NCBI GenBank assembly: GCA_033816765.1
Contig: CM066292.1
Coordinates: 1,798,001 to 1,862,000 of the forward strand
Source: Nothopassalora personata
Taxonomy: Eukaryota > Ascomycota > Dothideomycetes > Mycosphaerellales > Mycosphaerellaceae
Length of the DNA stretch: 64,000 nucleotides
Direction of reading: 5' to 3'
A program made the translations under genes and the position numbers. Below the pieces are notes generated by a model. That model worked only from the letters and a program-made list of their open reading frames with translations, did no database searches and was not told where the DNA came from. Shown here one piece after another: positions 11,636 through 21,840 of this stretch (positions within the stretch are counted from its first letter, which is position 1; each line of letters begins with the position of its first letter).

Positions 11636-12514
11636 CGTGGTTGTGTATTTGTTGGGAAGTGGGAGATGTTGCGTGATTCTTTTAAGATGCGGAACAGGTC
11701 GCGTGCGGTATGAGAGAAGTGCGTGAGGTTGTTGGAATGTGTTTGTAGAGGCAAGAGTGATTGAATGCACCTAGGCTCCTGCTAAGTCAGCTAAACCTGA
11801 AATCGTGCTTTATCGATAACATAACGCTCTCCTGGAGCTCGCTTCCTTTTGCCATCCACTTCGTGTCTCCATTCACATCGAGACGCGCTCCACTTGTCTC
11901 CATACATACTGGGGTGTCATGTTTGGAATGCCCACTGTTGAGTCGTAAATCACTGCCATGAATTCCCCAAGCGGCACCCTGCATGTGGGCACTCCCACAG
12001 CTTCAAATCTCATAATACAGCATGTAGAAGGTGATGACGATCCAGAGGTCTGATTGTAATGTGTGGTCTGGTATCTTTTTGGAGAGGTGCAGGGTGGTTA
12101 AAGTAGGAAGAAAGAAAGAAAAGAAAAGCTCTCCGCGAAGGGGGCAAAGAATCTGGAGGTGAATGAGACTTAGGGACACCACTCACTCACATAACTCCGA
12201 GGGATTTTCGACGTGGAAGCTTTGCGGGTATAATACGCATGTTGCAGTGCAGGACGCACGTACACGATTGAGCGCGGTGCGTGATTCCCTTCTTAAAGAT
12301 GTTGTGCTTGTGAGCGAAATGCTCGAGTGTGCTCGAGCCGTCATTTATGGCGATCGCATGAGAATGTATCGTCGAAGTTTACCTGTTTCCGCGTAGCGAA
12401 AGATAGGTCGTCAACAGAAAGAATGCAAAGCCTATGTGAGTCGTGGTCTGTGGGCTCAATTGCTGCCGCCAGGATGAGTTCTTCGTACATCATCTATGTC
12501 ATCCAGAGCCATAT
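11636..12514. other. Intergenic region
   Basis: RBX1 promoter and LSG1 3' flank. Nothing else recognised; a short A/G-rich run lies near 12,104-12,128. Confidence 0.5.
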
Positions 12515-14620
12515 CTAGTCATCGTAGTCCTTGATCGCCGCCGATCGGACCTTCTTCTGCTGCCTCTTGTTGGCTTTATTATGTTTCTTGGAGTTCATTG
12601 AGTTGACCTCGCTGAGGTCTACACCCTTCTCCAACGCTGATATGGTTTTTAGTTTCCTCCCCGTCAATTGCTTTCCTTGCTCGCTGTACCTGTAGTGAAA
12701 TGGCTGTGCAGCAACGCCACTACCACCTCCAGGTCCAAAGAAGGCCTTGTCTAGTGTTGCACCTTTCCTGCCTGTTTGTTGTGGCAAGGCAAGAATGTCT
12801 GACTCTGCGTCATCCATGAGAGAAGGGTTCTCAGTGCCTGCCAGAGATGCAACATCCGATGCCGCGAGATGTGCGCGTCGCTTCTGCGGAAGATGAGCCA
12901 GATCGTAAAGTTCGCGGTTGAAGTGCTTGCCATCAATCGGTGGAGTCGTGGGTGGAGGGTGACAGTACAGCAGCTTGCCCTTGACGTAGTCCTTCAGGAT
13001 GGTCCTCGCCGCACGACTCTCGTCAGGCTGGCCAAGACCTTGCGTCCAGAATCCTCTTGCTCTCGCAAATGCTCGTAATATCTCTTGGCCAGTGGGTTGA
13101 CCTGTGCCGCCTTCTTCGATGGGCCGAGTGATGATTTTCATACCATACAGAGCATCGAGGAAATGCTTCGGAATCCGCTGCGCCACAAGACCTGAAGGAC
13201 CAGTGTGCTCACGCAATTGGTCGATAGGTAGGACACCAGCGCAGACAAGCTCGGCTTTTGTTGTGGCGAAGTTCGGGAAGACCAGGCCGGGACAATCACA
13301 TAGCAGGACTCGCTCAGAAAGATGAATAGTTTGGAAGTGCTTCGTCTTTCCAGGTGTGGCAGATACTGACACCTTCTTTGCGCCGAGGAGTGCGTTGATC
13401 GTCGATGATTTACCGACGTTGGGGTAACCTACAAGTCCGATGTTCGTCTTTCTCGCTGCCTTTCCATCTTCTGTCGGTGCTGGCGCTGCAGGCGAATGTT
13501 CCAGGAAAAGCGCCTCAAGATCGTCCGTAGTCAGAATGCGAGTCTTCTCTTCCATCGAAAGTTGCTGTGCGTTGGAATCTGGTGCAGCGTTCGGCTCAAC
13601 GTCCACACTCTCCTCGTCTGTGTACTCATCGCTGTCCTCTTCATCCTCCTGTGTCTGGATCTTCTTGGCCTCTTTTGCGAGTATGTGGCCTTCAGGATCG
13701 ATGTCCTCCTCGATCTCGCTACCATCAACTTGGTCACTGTCCTCTCCATGCTCTTCATCCGCATCGTCATCACTGTCTGCCTCGTCTGCCAGTCCACCAA
13801 ACGCATTCGTGCTCTGCTCTGCTCTTGCCTCGTTCATCTCCTTCGCAAGCTCAGCCGAGAAGAATCTGAACGCAATGCCTCGCTCCGTGAACCACTCTGC
13901 CCATATTCTCCTCTGCTCAAGTGTCATCATATCGGCCTTGTTCACCAGCAGCAAATTTCGCTTCTTTCCACCGTCCAGCTCTTTCACGTACTGCTCGAGG
14001 TCCTCGCAGCGGTATAGTAGCGGGTTCCTCGCATCGACAATCTGCACGACCAAGTCCGATCGCTCGATCACGCGCCATAACTGCCTCCAGACTTCGAGAT
14101 TGCGCTCAAAGGGTGTCATTAGCAGATCATCTACCTCTTGTAGCTCAGCCAGTCCTCTTCTCCACGCAAGCAGGCTCTCCCTCTCGCGCTCATCCAATTC
14201 CCTCGCGCTCGTGTTCTCGTCCCACTGCGGTCTCCTTGGCACAGTCAAGCGCGCCCTCTTGGCGTTCTGCTTCCTCACTACACCTCTCTCCTCGTCTTTA
14301 CTGAGCAAGTATGGGTTCTTCTGGTCGGTATGTATGATCTTGACATTGTTCAACTTCTCGGCCGTGAAGTCTGTGCCTGCAAGCTCTGCAGTAGACAGGA
14401 ACTCGTCCAATGCGCCCTGCTCAGTGACTGAGCGCATTTTCACCCAGTCGGCCTCCTTCTTCTCGTTCGTAATGTACTCATTGCCGAACTGATCTGTACG
14501 CTTGATACCATTTGGCTGGACGTTTCCCCGGTGCATGTTGGACTTCTTGCCCTTGCCGAAGCGATCGTTCATGAGACTATTGCCGAGTCCCACGGCATTC
14601 TTGGATTTGGCAAGCACCAT
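12515..14620 (-). CDS. LSG1: LSG1, cytoplasmic GTPase of 60S subunit maturation
   Basis: Circularly permuted GTPase (YlqF/YawG family) that releases the export adaptor Nmd3 from pre-60S particles in the cytoplasm. One exon, 701 aa. The permuted motif order is visible: VDARNPLL (about 195-202), G4 NKAD (227-230), an acidic low-complexity insert (about 278-345), then G1 GYPNVGKSST (398-407) and G3 DCPG (442-445). The C-terminal domain ends in a Lys/Arg-rich tail. The N terminus MVLAKSKNAVGLGNSL is typical of fungal members. Head-to-head with LTV1. Confidence 0.97.
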   Translation of the reverse strand: MVLAKSKNAVGLGNSLMNDRFGKGKKSNMHRGNVQPNGIKRTDQFGNEYITNEKKEADWVKMRSVTEQGALDEFLSTAELAGTDFTAEKLNNVKIIHTDQKNPYLLSKDEERGVVRKQNAKRARLTVPRRPQWDENTSARELDERERESLLAWRRGLAELQEVDDLLMTPFERNLEVWRQLWRVIERSDLVVQIVDARNPLLYRCEDLEQYVKELDGGKKRNLLLVNKADMMTLEQRRIWAEWFTERGIAFRFFSAELAKEMNEARAEQSTNAFGGLADEADSDDDADEEHGEDSDQVDGSEIEEDIDPEGHILAKEAKKIQTQEDEEDSDEYTDEESVDVEPNAAPDSNAQQLSMEEKTRILTTDDLEALFLEHSPAAPAPTEDGKAARKTNIGLVGYPNVGKSSTINALLGAKKVSVSATPGKTKHFQTIHLSERVLLCDCPGLVFPNFATTKAELVCAGVLPIDQLREHTGPSGLVAQRIPKHFLDALYGMKIITRPIEEGGTGQPTGQEILRAFARARGFWTQGLGQPDESRAARTILKDYVKGKLLYCHPPPTTPPIDGKHFNRELYDLAHLPQKRRAHLAASDVASLAGTENPSLMDDAESDILALPQQTGRKGATLDKAFFGPGGGSGVAAQPFHYRYSEQGKQLTGRKLKTISALEKGVDLSEVNSMNSKKHNKANKRQQKKVRSAAIKDYDD

Positions 14621-14828
14621 CTTGGCGGTGTTATGAGGTGGATGTGGTGTGATTGGTGTCTACGATAGGAGAAGTGTGTAAAGAAGAGGGACATGGTGCT
14701 TGCTAATCGATACAGATCCCTGCTGTGACGCACATGCAAGCGCCACCAACAATTTTCCGAGAGGACCCTCAATTTCACCAAGTCAGATCTGCCATCTCGA
14801 CACACGCTCCCCACCTAGCACCGCCAAC
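14621..14828. promoter_or_regulatory. Shared promoter region of LSG1 and LTV1
   Basis: Only 208 bp separate the two start codons of divergently transcribed ribosome-assembly genes, so their promoters must overlap or abut. I did not identify a specific factor site by eye. Confidence 0.6.
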
Positions 14829-16382
14829 ATGCCTCGCCAGAAGCCCTTCTCCAAGAAAGACGGCGCTGTCCACTTCCAGCTCCTCCACCGCGCCCAAAAT
14901 GATCCGCTCATCCACGACGAAAATGCACCGTCGATGGTCTTCGCCGAAATCGAGAAGACACAACCGCGACAGCAACGACACGAAGACGACCATGCCTCGA
15001 GTAGCGGAGCATCGCAATACAGTGGCGCGTCATACCGCTCCTACAGATCCACCAAGTCGAAATTGCGCGGCGACCTCGAAGATGAGTTCGGCATGAGCTT
15101 CAAGCAGAATGAGGGAGAAGCAGCGCAACATGGTGTCTTCTTCGACGACACTCAGTATGACTATATGCAGCATATGAAGGACCTCGATACAGGTGAGGGT
15201 GCTGTGACATGGGTCGAGGCGAAGTTGCCGGGAAAGGACAAGGGCAAAGGCAAGCAGCGGCTGGAAGATGCGCTGAGGGATATGGATCTGGACGATATGA
15301 GGAGTGTGGGCCAGAGCTCTATCACGAGCAGTGTCGCGAGGAGTCTGTTGCCAGAGGAAGTGCTGCCCAGTGAGTTCGTGCAGAAGCGATCATATCAGGA
15401 TATGCAAGATGTGCCCGACGAGATTGCAGGCTTCCAGCCAGATATGGATCCCAGGTTACGAGAAGTGCTCGAAGCGCTAGAGGACGAGGAATATGTGGAC
15501 GACGAGGAGGACATCTTTGGGGAGCTGACGCAGGATGGCTACGAGGTTGACAGAGACGAGTGGGAGAGGCTTGGGGAGCAGCAAATGTTTGACGAGGACG
15601 ACGAGGCTGGATGGGAAAGCGACGACACAATCAAGGCGATGGCATCACCTCGTTCAACGTCAGATCTACCCGATCCAAACCTTCCCTTACCGGAAGGTGA
15701 AGACGCAGCTCCACCAAAGGACCCTCAGGCAGTACCCACAGCAGATCCAACCCAAGGCGCATGGCTCGACGAGTTCAAGAAGTTCAAGAAGGCGGAGAAG
15801 GAAGACAAGCCAGAGAAAGCACATGCAGGATTCGCGCCTTCTACACTAGAATCATCTGCTCTGTCGTCCCTCGCTACAGGCCGCAGGAAGAAGCGCAAGG
15901 GTGCTCAGACATCAACCTCAAACTATTCAATGACATCCTCAGCGCTTGTGCGCACAGGTCAGCTCACAAATCTGGACGATCGTTTCGACAAGATGGAAGC
16001 CAACTATTCCCTCGCCGAATTCCCCGAGGAGGAGGAAGATGATTACCTGGCCGATACAGGATCCATGGCATCGGGCATGACGGGCATGTCGAAAGCGTCG
16101 CGGGTGTCAAAGTACTCAACCACCAGTGGCATGTCTGGTGTCAGCGGTATTTCCTCATACTCTCACGCCACAGACTCGGAGGCACCCAAACTGATACGAT
16201 CTGACTTCGACTCAGTGTGCGATGAGTTCTTGGGCACGCACAGCAAGGTGGGGAAGAGCGCGAGGAGAGTGAGGAGAGGTGCACCGCAGAGTGGCATCGA
16301 GCAGCTCGATTCTGTCAGGAAAGAGCTGGGGGATCCCAAAAAGTTCATCTCGAGCAGGTATCGAAGCACGAAAGCCACATGA
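14829..16382 (+). CDS. LTV1: LTV1, 40S subunit assembly and export factor
   Basis: Assembly factor on the head of the pre-40S particle, bound near uS3, removed after phosphorylation in the cytoplasm. One exon, 517 aa. The start at MPRQKPFSKKDG is chosen because the conserved N-terminal block FSKKDGAVHFQLLHRAQNDP follows directly; upstream frame is non-conserved. The middle carries acidic stretches (around residues 215-255) and the conserved DDRFDKMEANY block; the C terminus has a basic segment. The product is the usual length for fungal LTV1. Confidence 0.95.
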   Translation: MPRQKPFSKKDGAVHFQLLHRAQNDPLIHDENAPSMVFAEIEKTQPRQQRHEDDHASSSGASQYSGASYRSYRSTKSKLRGDLEDEFGMSFKQNEGEAAQHGVFFDDTQYDYMQHMKDLDTGEGAVTWVEAKLPGKDKGKGKQRLEDALRDMDLDDMRSVGQSSITSSVARSLLPEEVLPSEFVQKRSYQDMQDVPDEIAGFQPDMDPRLREVLEALEDEEYVDDEEDIFGELTQDGYEVDRDEWERLGEQQMFDEDDEAGWESDDTIKAMASPRSTSDLPDPNLPLPEGEDAAPPKDPQAVPTADPTQGAWLDEFKKFKKAEKEDKPEKAHAGFAPSTLESSALSSLATGRRKKRKGAQTSTSNYSMTSSALVRTGQLTNLDDRFDKMEANYSLAEFPEEEEDDYLADTGSMASGMTGMSKASRVSKYSTTSGMSGVSGISSYSHATDSEAPKLIRSDFDSVCDEFLGTHSKVGKSARRVRRGAPQSGIEQLDSVRKELGDPKKFISSRYRSTKAT

Positions 16383-17056
16383 GATACGGCTTCATGGACA
16401 GCCACGTAGCGCTACTCACTTTCTAGATACCCATTGCAATGCTCGCATCCTTGTCGTCTCGATTTGCTTAACACTGAACGTGGTGCACGCGTCTCCTGTA
16501 CGCTTTGATTCCACATGACGATCGTCAGGTCGGGGTCGGATCTTGGTTGTATGCCCGGTCATTGTACTGTACTGCCAAGTGTACGTATATCTGGACGATC
16601 TCTGTGTTTGAAGAGTAAGTAGAGCAGGCTCTCGCATGGTTCTTCACCACTGGTCATACCACGATGTCCTGCCAGTCCGATTTGCGACGTGAATCCACGT
16701 GGTCATATCTCCTTTTGCTGGAGGAGTTCAAGACGATGGAGCTGAAGGTCAGCCGGAGCCGCGGTGATCTTTCTATCCTCGGCTGTTGCTCAATGACAGC
16801 TCCACGAGGCTCATCACCCCATTTTTGCCAGACAGCCATCCTGCTGGGGCAATATGATTAGTAGACGTGTGTAAGGGACATTTCCGATCGACGCTGTTCT
16901 CTCGTTTCTCTTGTGGTCGGGTAACATCCACCACCGGTCGACAGTACATCTACTCCTCCACCTTGCCCAGGCACGAGGAAGACACAACTTGATCACTTAC
17001 GAGGCAGGCGCCACTTGAACGGTTCATATCGATAGCAAGAGAAAGAGGCGAACATC
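16383..17056. other. Intergenic region
   Basis: 3' flank of LTV1 and promoter of the acyl-CoA dehydrogenase. No supported gene. Confidence 0.5.
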
Positions 17057-18545
17057 ATGTCGGTGCCGTACAAGATTGAGGCCATGGAGGAATACCTCAT
17101 TGGTGGGAAGACGCGTGCACGGCGCGCCAGCGACAGGATCCCGATGATTGCACGAGTACACGTCTCTGACAAGGCAAAGAAGGCCTTGGACCTGGTAGGC
17201 TGTACAGAGTACTACTGTCCCGATAGTTGCTAACAGGTGACAACAGGTCGAGAAGTTTGTCGAGGAAGAGTGTATCCCAGCCGATACCGTCTACGGCCAG
17301 GCCATCGGGCAGACCACCGCAGAACGATTCGCCGCACACCCACAAGTCGTCGAAGACCTCAAGAAGAGAGCAAGAGAGCTTGGACTATGGAACATGTTCC
17401 TGCCTAGGAATCACTTCAAGGAGGGTGCAGGCTTCACCAACTTGGAATATGGCCTGATGGCAGAGTACCTGGGAAAGAGCATGATCGCGTCTGAGGCCGT
17501 CAATTGCTCGGCACCCGATACTGGCAACATGGAAGTGCTCGCCAAGTACGGCACAGACTGGCAGAAGAAGCGATGGTTGGAGCCACTGCTCGAGGGGAAG
17601 ATCCGCAGTGCATTCCTCATGACCGAGCCAGACGTCGCATCCTCGGACGCCACAAACATCAATCTCAGCTTGAAGCTCGAGGGCAACGAGTGGGTCCTCA
17701 ACGGTCAGAAGTGGTGGTCCTCCGGCGCAGGCGACAAGCGCTGCGAGATCTTCATCGTCATGGGCAAGTCCGACCCGAACAACGCCAGCGTCTACAAGCA
17801 GCAGTCCGTCGTTCTCGTCCCATTCGACGCTCCAGGCATCACCATCCACCGCATGCTCTCAGTCTTCGGCTTCGACGACGCGCCCCACGGTCACGGCCAC
17901 ATCACTTTCAACAACGTTCGCGTTCCCAAGGAGAACATTGTCCTCGGCCCAGGTCGTGGCTTTGAGGTCATCCAAGGCCGTCTCGGACCCGGCCGTATCC
18001 ATCACGCCATGCGCAGTATTGGTGCCGCCGAGCGCGCACTGGAGTTCACGATTGCACGCATGAACGATGAGGAGAAGAAGCCCTTCGGCAAGCTCCTCAG
18101 CGAACATGGCTTGATGCTCACGCGTGTCGCAGACGCCCGTGTCGACATCGACGCCGCCCGCCTCCAAGTCCTCAACGCTGCGATGATGATCGACACCAAG
18201 GACGCCAAATTCGCTTTGAAAGAAATCGCCGAGGCCAAGATCCTCATCCCAAGGATCGCACTCCGCGTTATTGACGAGGCTATCCAAGCCTATGGTGCTG
18301 CTGGTGTATCGCAGGATACTCCTCTGGCGAAGATGTGGTCGAGTGGAAGGACTATGAGAATTGTCGATGGCCCTGATGAGGTGCATCTGCTCCAGCTGGG
18401 AAGGAATGAGAATAAGAAGGGTAAGGAGATGTTGGAGAAGATTCGGTGGCAGGCGAAGAAGGCGGCGGAGATGTGTCAGGCTTATGGTATGGAGAAGAGG
18501 GACCCGTTGCTTTTGTCGAGGCAGGTGAGCAAGGCGAAGCTTTAG
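17057..18545 (+). CDS. Acyl-CoA dehydrogenase, ACAD10/11-like, probably peroxisomal
   Basis: FAD-dependent enzyme introducing the alpha-beta double bond into an acyl-CoA. Exon 1 is 17057-17194 and exon 2 is 17247-18545, phase 0, with a 52-nt intron ending GACAACAG; an alternative AG ten bases upstream breaks the frame. The 478-aa product has the three acyl-CoA dehydrogenase domains: helical N domain, middle domain with AFLMTEPDVASSDATN, and C domain with AIQAYGAAGVSQDTPLA. The layout is that of the ACAD10/ACAD11 C-terminal unit without the kinase-like domain. The last residues are AKL, a peroxisomal PTS1 variant, and no mitochondrial presequence is seen. Substrate unknown. Confidence 0.93.
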
Positions 18546-18853
18546 ATTTTGATCGTGATGGGGTGGTATGGTATATATTTTTCTGATGTGAATGCAAGAA
18601 TGTTGCTATGTTCTGCCGAAACCCATACATCTTACAATAAGAACCTGCACACCATTGCAACAAATGTCAGCGACGATCGCCACTCAAGCACGGGGGTTAC
18701 GCAACTCACACAGGAAGCGAAATCATCACCAGCATAAACTCCATCAGATACACAGCATGGAGCTGCGCCACACTCGTAGTATGATCCTGGATTGATACCA
18801 CACTAGGGACTGTGCTTAGCACGCTCAACCGGCCGTGGAATCTTGAAAGGTAT

Positions 18854-19269
18854 TTACAGTAGAACCGCATTCCCCACGATTGTATGCCAGTCTGCAGATC
18901 TACGCATCTCGTGATCGAGGCGTCGCAGCGTGTTTGGCCTAAAAGGGGACAGGCGAGGGCGCGAGTGCAGAATGTCTTGAGGAGGCTGTAAGCGAGAGAT
19001 CTCGAGGGGTTCGGGACATCTGGTGCGGTCGAGAGTGCGTTGTGGTGGGGCGTTCTTGCAGAAGAGGAGGATTGGTGGAGTTTTGCTGAGTTGGGATACG
19101 GGGTTGCTAAGAGGTGCTACATGATAAGTTAAGGCGTGGCCATGAAGAGAGAGAGGGGTGGGTGTGGTGACATACCTTTCGTGCAGAATGTAGTAGGTGC
19201 TTTCAATCCTGTTGTGACATTGAGGAAGAGTGGTATGGCTAGCATGACGCGAGAGATTGCTTGTGGCAT
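18854..19269 (-). CDS. Candidate small secreted protein (two exons)
   Basis: Prediction only. Exon 1 is 19176-19269 and exon 2 is 18854-19116, with a 59-nt intron that has a good donor (GTATGT), a CTTAAC branch-like site and acceptor TGTAG; phases match. The 118-aa product opens with MPQAISRVMLAIPLFLN, a basic-then-hydrophobic start like a secretion signal, and has an in-frame stop just upstream of the ATG. The rest is Pro/Arg-rich with three cysteines and no known domain. An alternative is that this is non-coding. Confidence 0.35.
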
Positions 19270-20428
19270 GGCGAGTGGAACCTAACGACATGAGTGAAAG
19301 GTTCCGAGTAGCTCGATACTGACAGTCCAACCGAGCCTTACAATCTATAAGTCCTGTCAGTCAAAGTGGCCTGAGCCACGAGGAGGGCATACGAGCACGC
19401 GGCCACATTGACTATCTCGCCAGTATATACGTGAGGTAAGCGAGGTCGAGCGAATTTCGAAGACTTCAATGTGGTCAGGCCATCACGGATTGAAGCCTCC
19501 AGCCGCGATACTTGCATGAGCATGCATGCCGAGGAGACCAGAGCCGCCACCGTGGCAGCCACTATACGTGGACGAGGAAGTCAGAGCTATGGTGTGCATT
19601 TGGTGCTTACCTAGTTCGCCAAAGCTTCAGAAGGTCTACGTCTCGACCACGGGCTCAATGCCCAGCAGCACAGATCCGGTACGACTGCCAGATGCCATCG
19701 TTGCCGAGAGACAGAAGACCCGACGTACCTTGAGCACCCGATGTACCTGTGACCCCAGCACTGTCGTATTAAACGATAGGGACTGCTCAAAACTCAACTG
19801 GATGCGACATGGGCATACTCGGGTCGACACGGACTGGGAAATTCCGACCGATAAGGCTCTCCATGTGAGCCTTGGCTTTGGCGCTCTGGGGAGTTATGGA
19901 AGATGGCAAGAATCCCGATCAGCTCGATGTGTGTCCGGTGATGATGACCTTGAAACGCAGATCTCGCGGTTCCGCCGAGTAGTTTCTGCTTGATTACGTC
20001 TCGTAGGCGTGGTGGTTGAGGTTGAGGTTGAGGTTGAGAGCGGTGCTTGTGGCTGAGCATGAGGTGGACTGCCCGTCCTGGTCGGAGCTCTTCGTCTGGT
20101 GGAGGTGGCTGGTCGAAGGGCATCGTCACTCCTATGGAGTTCTGTGTCAAGGCGTCGTGTGCTAGGGCTGGTTGAGAAGCTGCAGTCTCTGCTGTTACCG
20201 CTTGTTCAGACATCTTAATGTCTTGTTGTCGACTCGCGTGGTGAGCTACATCCAGAGGGAAGCACCCAGCTTTATGTGTCAGTTCCGCCAGCATTCTTTG
20301 TTGCATGTCCTAGGTGTCTTGTCCCTTTCAAACAAAAGTAGAACATGAGGGAGATGTCTGGAGCAAAAATTACTCATAGAAGCCATAAAAGTATGCGCCA
20401 GTGAGCTCTCCTCGATACTAACTCAACC
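19270..20428. other. Region with unresolved open frames
   Basis: Overlapping frames on opposite strands: 19526-19993 (+, 155 codons, starts MPRRPEPPPWQPLYVDEE) and 20306-19794 (-, Gln/Pro-rich with a QPQPQPQP run). At most one can be real. Neither has a recognised domain or clear splice signals. A TTGAGG-type repeat at 20014-20038 underlies the QP run. Confidence 0.35.
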
Positions 20429-21088
20429 ATGAGCTACATGGAGCGAGACGAGCTAATGGAAGATCCATGTCAGTTGGCGAAGGAGGACGCTGGTGCCACA
20501 GACGTCGATGAACAAGACAGTAACATGCAAGATCGCCCAGACACGTCGAGAGAGTCTTCAATTCCTTCATACAGCTCTTCTGAGTTTGATGGGACCGCAG
20601 CAGAGACAGCTGCGCTACGAAGAACCGACGATGATGATCCGACTATTAACGAGTACATATGGGAAGATGAAAAAGCCTTTCTGGGAAAGACTGTCAGAAT
20701 CTATAGAGACCATCAACACGGTATTCCCCGGCTGGACTCAGCACCAGACGACCCAGAAGGCGACAGCACCACAGTTGAGGCGAACGACTCGATGGATCGC
20801 ATTAAGGTATGGGACAATCGCATGTCCCTTATCGGTGTCGTGGAGGAGTTCGTGAGCGATCAACACCTACGGATCAGGTTGCATCCAGGAAGGCAAACGA
20901 TTGTGGTTGATAAAGAAAGAGTGCTTGTGATTGAGACGCTACTAGGACGACCAGAATGGGAACTGGATAGTCACGAAGCTAGGCTGTATCGAGAGAACTG
21001 GGAGCGGTGTGAGCAAAATATGGAGCAAGGGTCAAATCATGTGCAGCATGTATGGGAGGGTCCTACCGTGACGTCTTCCAGGGGGTGA
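20429..21088 (+). CDS. Hypothetical acidic protein, 219 aa
   Basis: Not recognised. One exon. The N-terminal 75 residues are acidic and Ser-rich, probably disordered. The C-terminal half (about residues 80-200) looks folded, with alternating hydrophobic segments around MSLIGVVEEFVSDQHLRIRL and a charged helix after it. No signal peptide or membrane helix. The amino-acid composition reads as a real protein, which is the only support. Confidence 0.55.
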   Translation: MSYMERDELMEDPCQLAKEDAGATDVDEQDSNMQDRPDTSRESSIPSYSSSEFDGTAAETAALRRTDDDDPTINEYIWEDEKAFLGKTVRIYRDHQHGIPRLDSAPDDPEGDSTTVEANDSMDRIKVWDNRMSLIGVVEEFVSDQHLRIRLHPGRQTIVVDKERVLVIETLLGRPEWELDSHEARLYRENWERCEQNMEQGSNHVQHVWEGPTVTSSRG

Positions 21089-21285
21089 ACGGCTAGCGGC
21101 CTGGTCTTGGCGTTTGCAATTTAGCGTCCGTGCACGTTACATGTGACAATCACAGATCGAGAAACTGAAATGTTCGACTCATCCTTACCTCAACTTGATC
21201 AAACACAGCTTCGCAACTCACAACATACCACGCTAGACTGACACTACCCTCTGAAACCGCCACACCACCAAGCTACCGCGTGCGC

Positions 21286-21840
21286 ATGACAGCAGACATG
21301 ATGACCACCGACGTGGGAATGGCTCATATTGCCATGACGCCTTGTCACTTATGCACCAACGTGGTAGATACAATCTGCCCCCAGCTGCTTAGCCCCACAG
21401 TCTTCGGGCCTCTCCCCACCTTCGGGGCTCTCCTCGTCTTCGGATTCTCCTTTATCACCGCGCACGCCTTACGTCAAGCCGCAGACCAAGCTCGATACGT
21501 CTACAACCGCGGCCTCAATCATCGCATAAAGGGAAAGAGGCTCTTCGCCGCCAGTATCATCAACATGCAAAATGGGTATCCCTTCGAGTACTTTTTTTTC
21601 GAGCTGCACTCTCATCTTCGTGAGTGGCTGCATCCTCAGGGATCTGTACCGAGAATGCTCTTCGGGTATACGAAGGTCGAGCAGGAGGACCATGTCAAGG
21701 AAGTGGGCATGGTCGAGTTGCAGTCTCATTACATTGACCGTAATGGCGAGGCACAGGATCTTGGGTGGGAAGTCGTCGAGGAAGGCCCAGAAGATGAGAA
21801 TTGGGGGTGGCTACCATGTCGTGCTTGGGGGAGGTCGTAG
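21286..21840 (+). CDS. Hypothetical protein with one membrane segment
   Basis: Not recognised. 184 aa in one exon; the open frame starts with GTG at 21280, so the first ATG is 21286. A hydrophobic segment at about residues 42-58 (FGALLVFGFSFITAHAL) is followed by a basic stretch and a soluble C terminus ending WGWLPCRAWGRS. It may continue in a further exon, since the reading past the stop still looks protein-like in another frame. Confidence 0.45.
   Translation: MTADMMTTDVGMAHIAMTPCHLCTNVVDTICPQLLSPTVFGPLPTFGALLVFGFSFITAHALRQAADQARYVYNRGLNHRIKGKRLFAASIINMQNGYPFEYFFFELHSHLREWLHPQGSVPRMLFGYTKVEQEDHVKEVGMVELQSHYIDRNGEAQDLGWEVVEEGPEDENWGWLPCRAWGRS

Noticed and set aside
13440..14492. 350-codon Ser-rich plus-strand frame
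   Set aside because: Antisense shadow of LSG1, which has full GTPase motifs.
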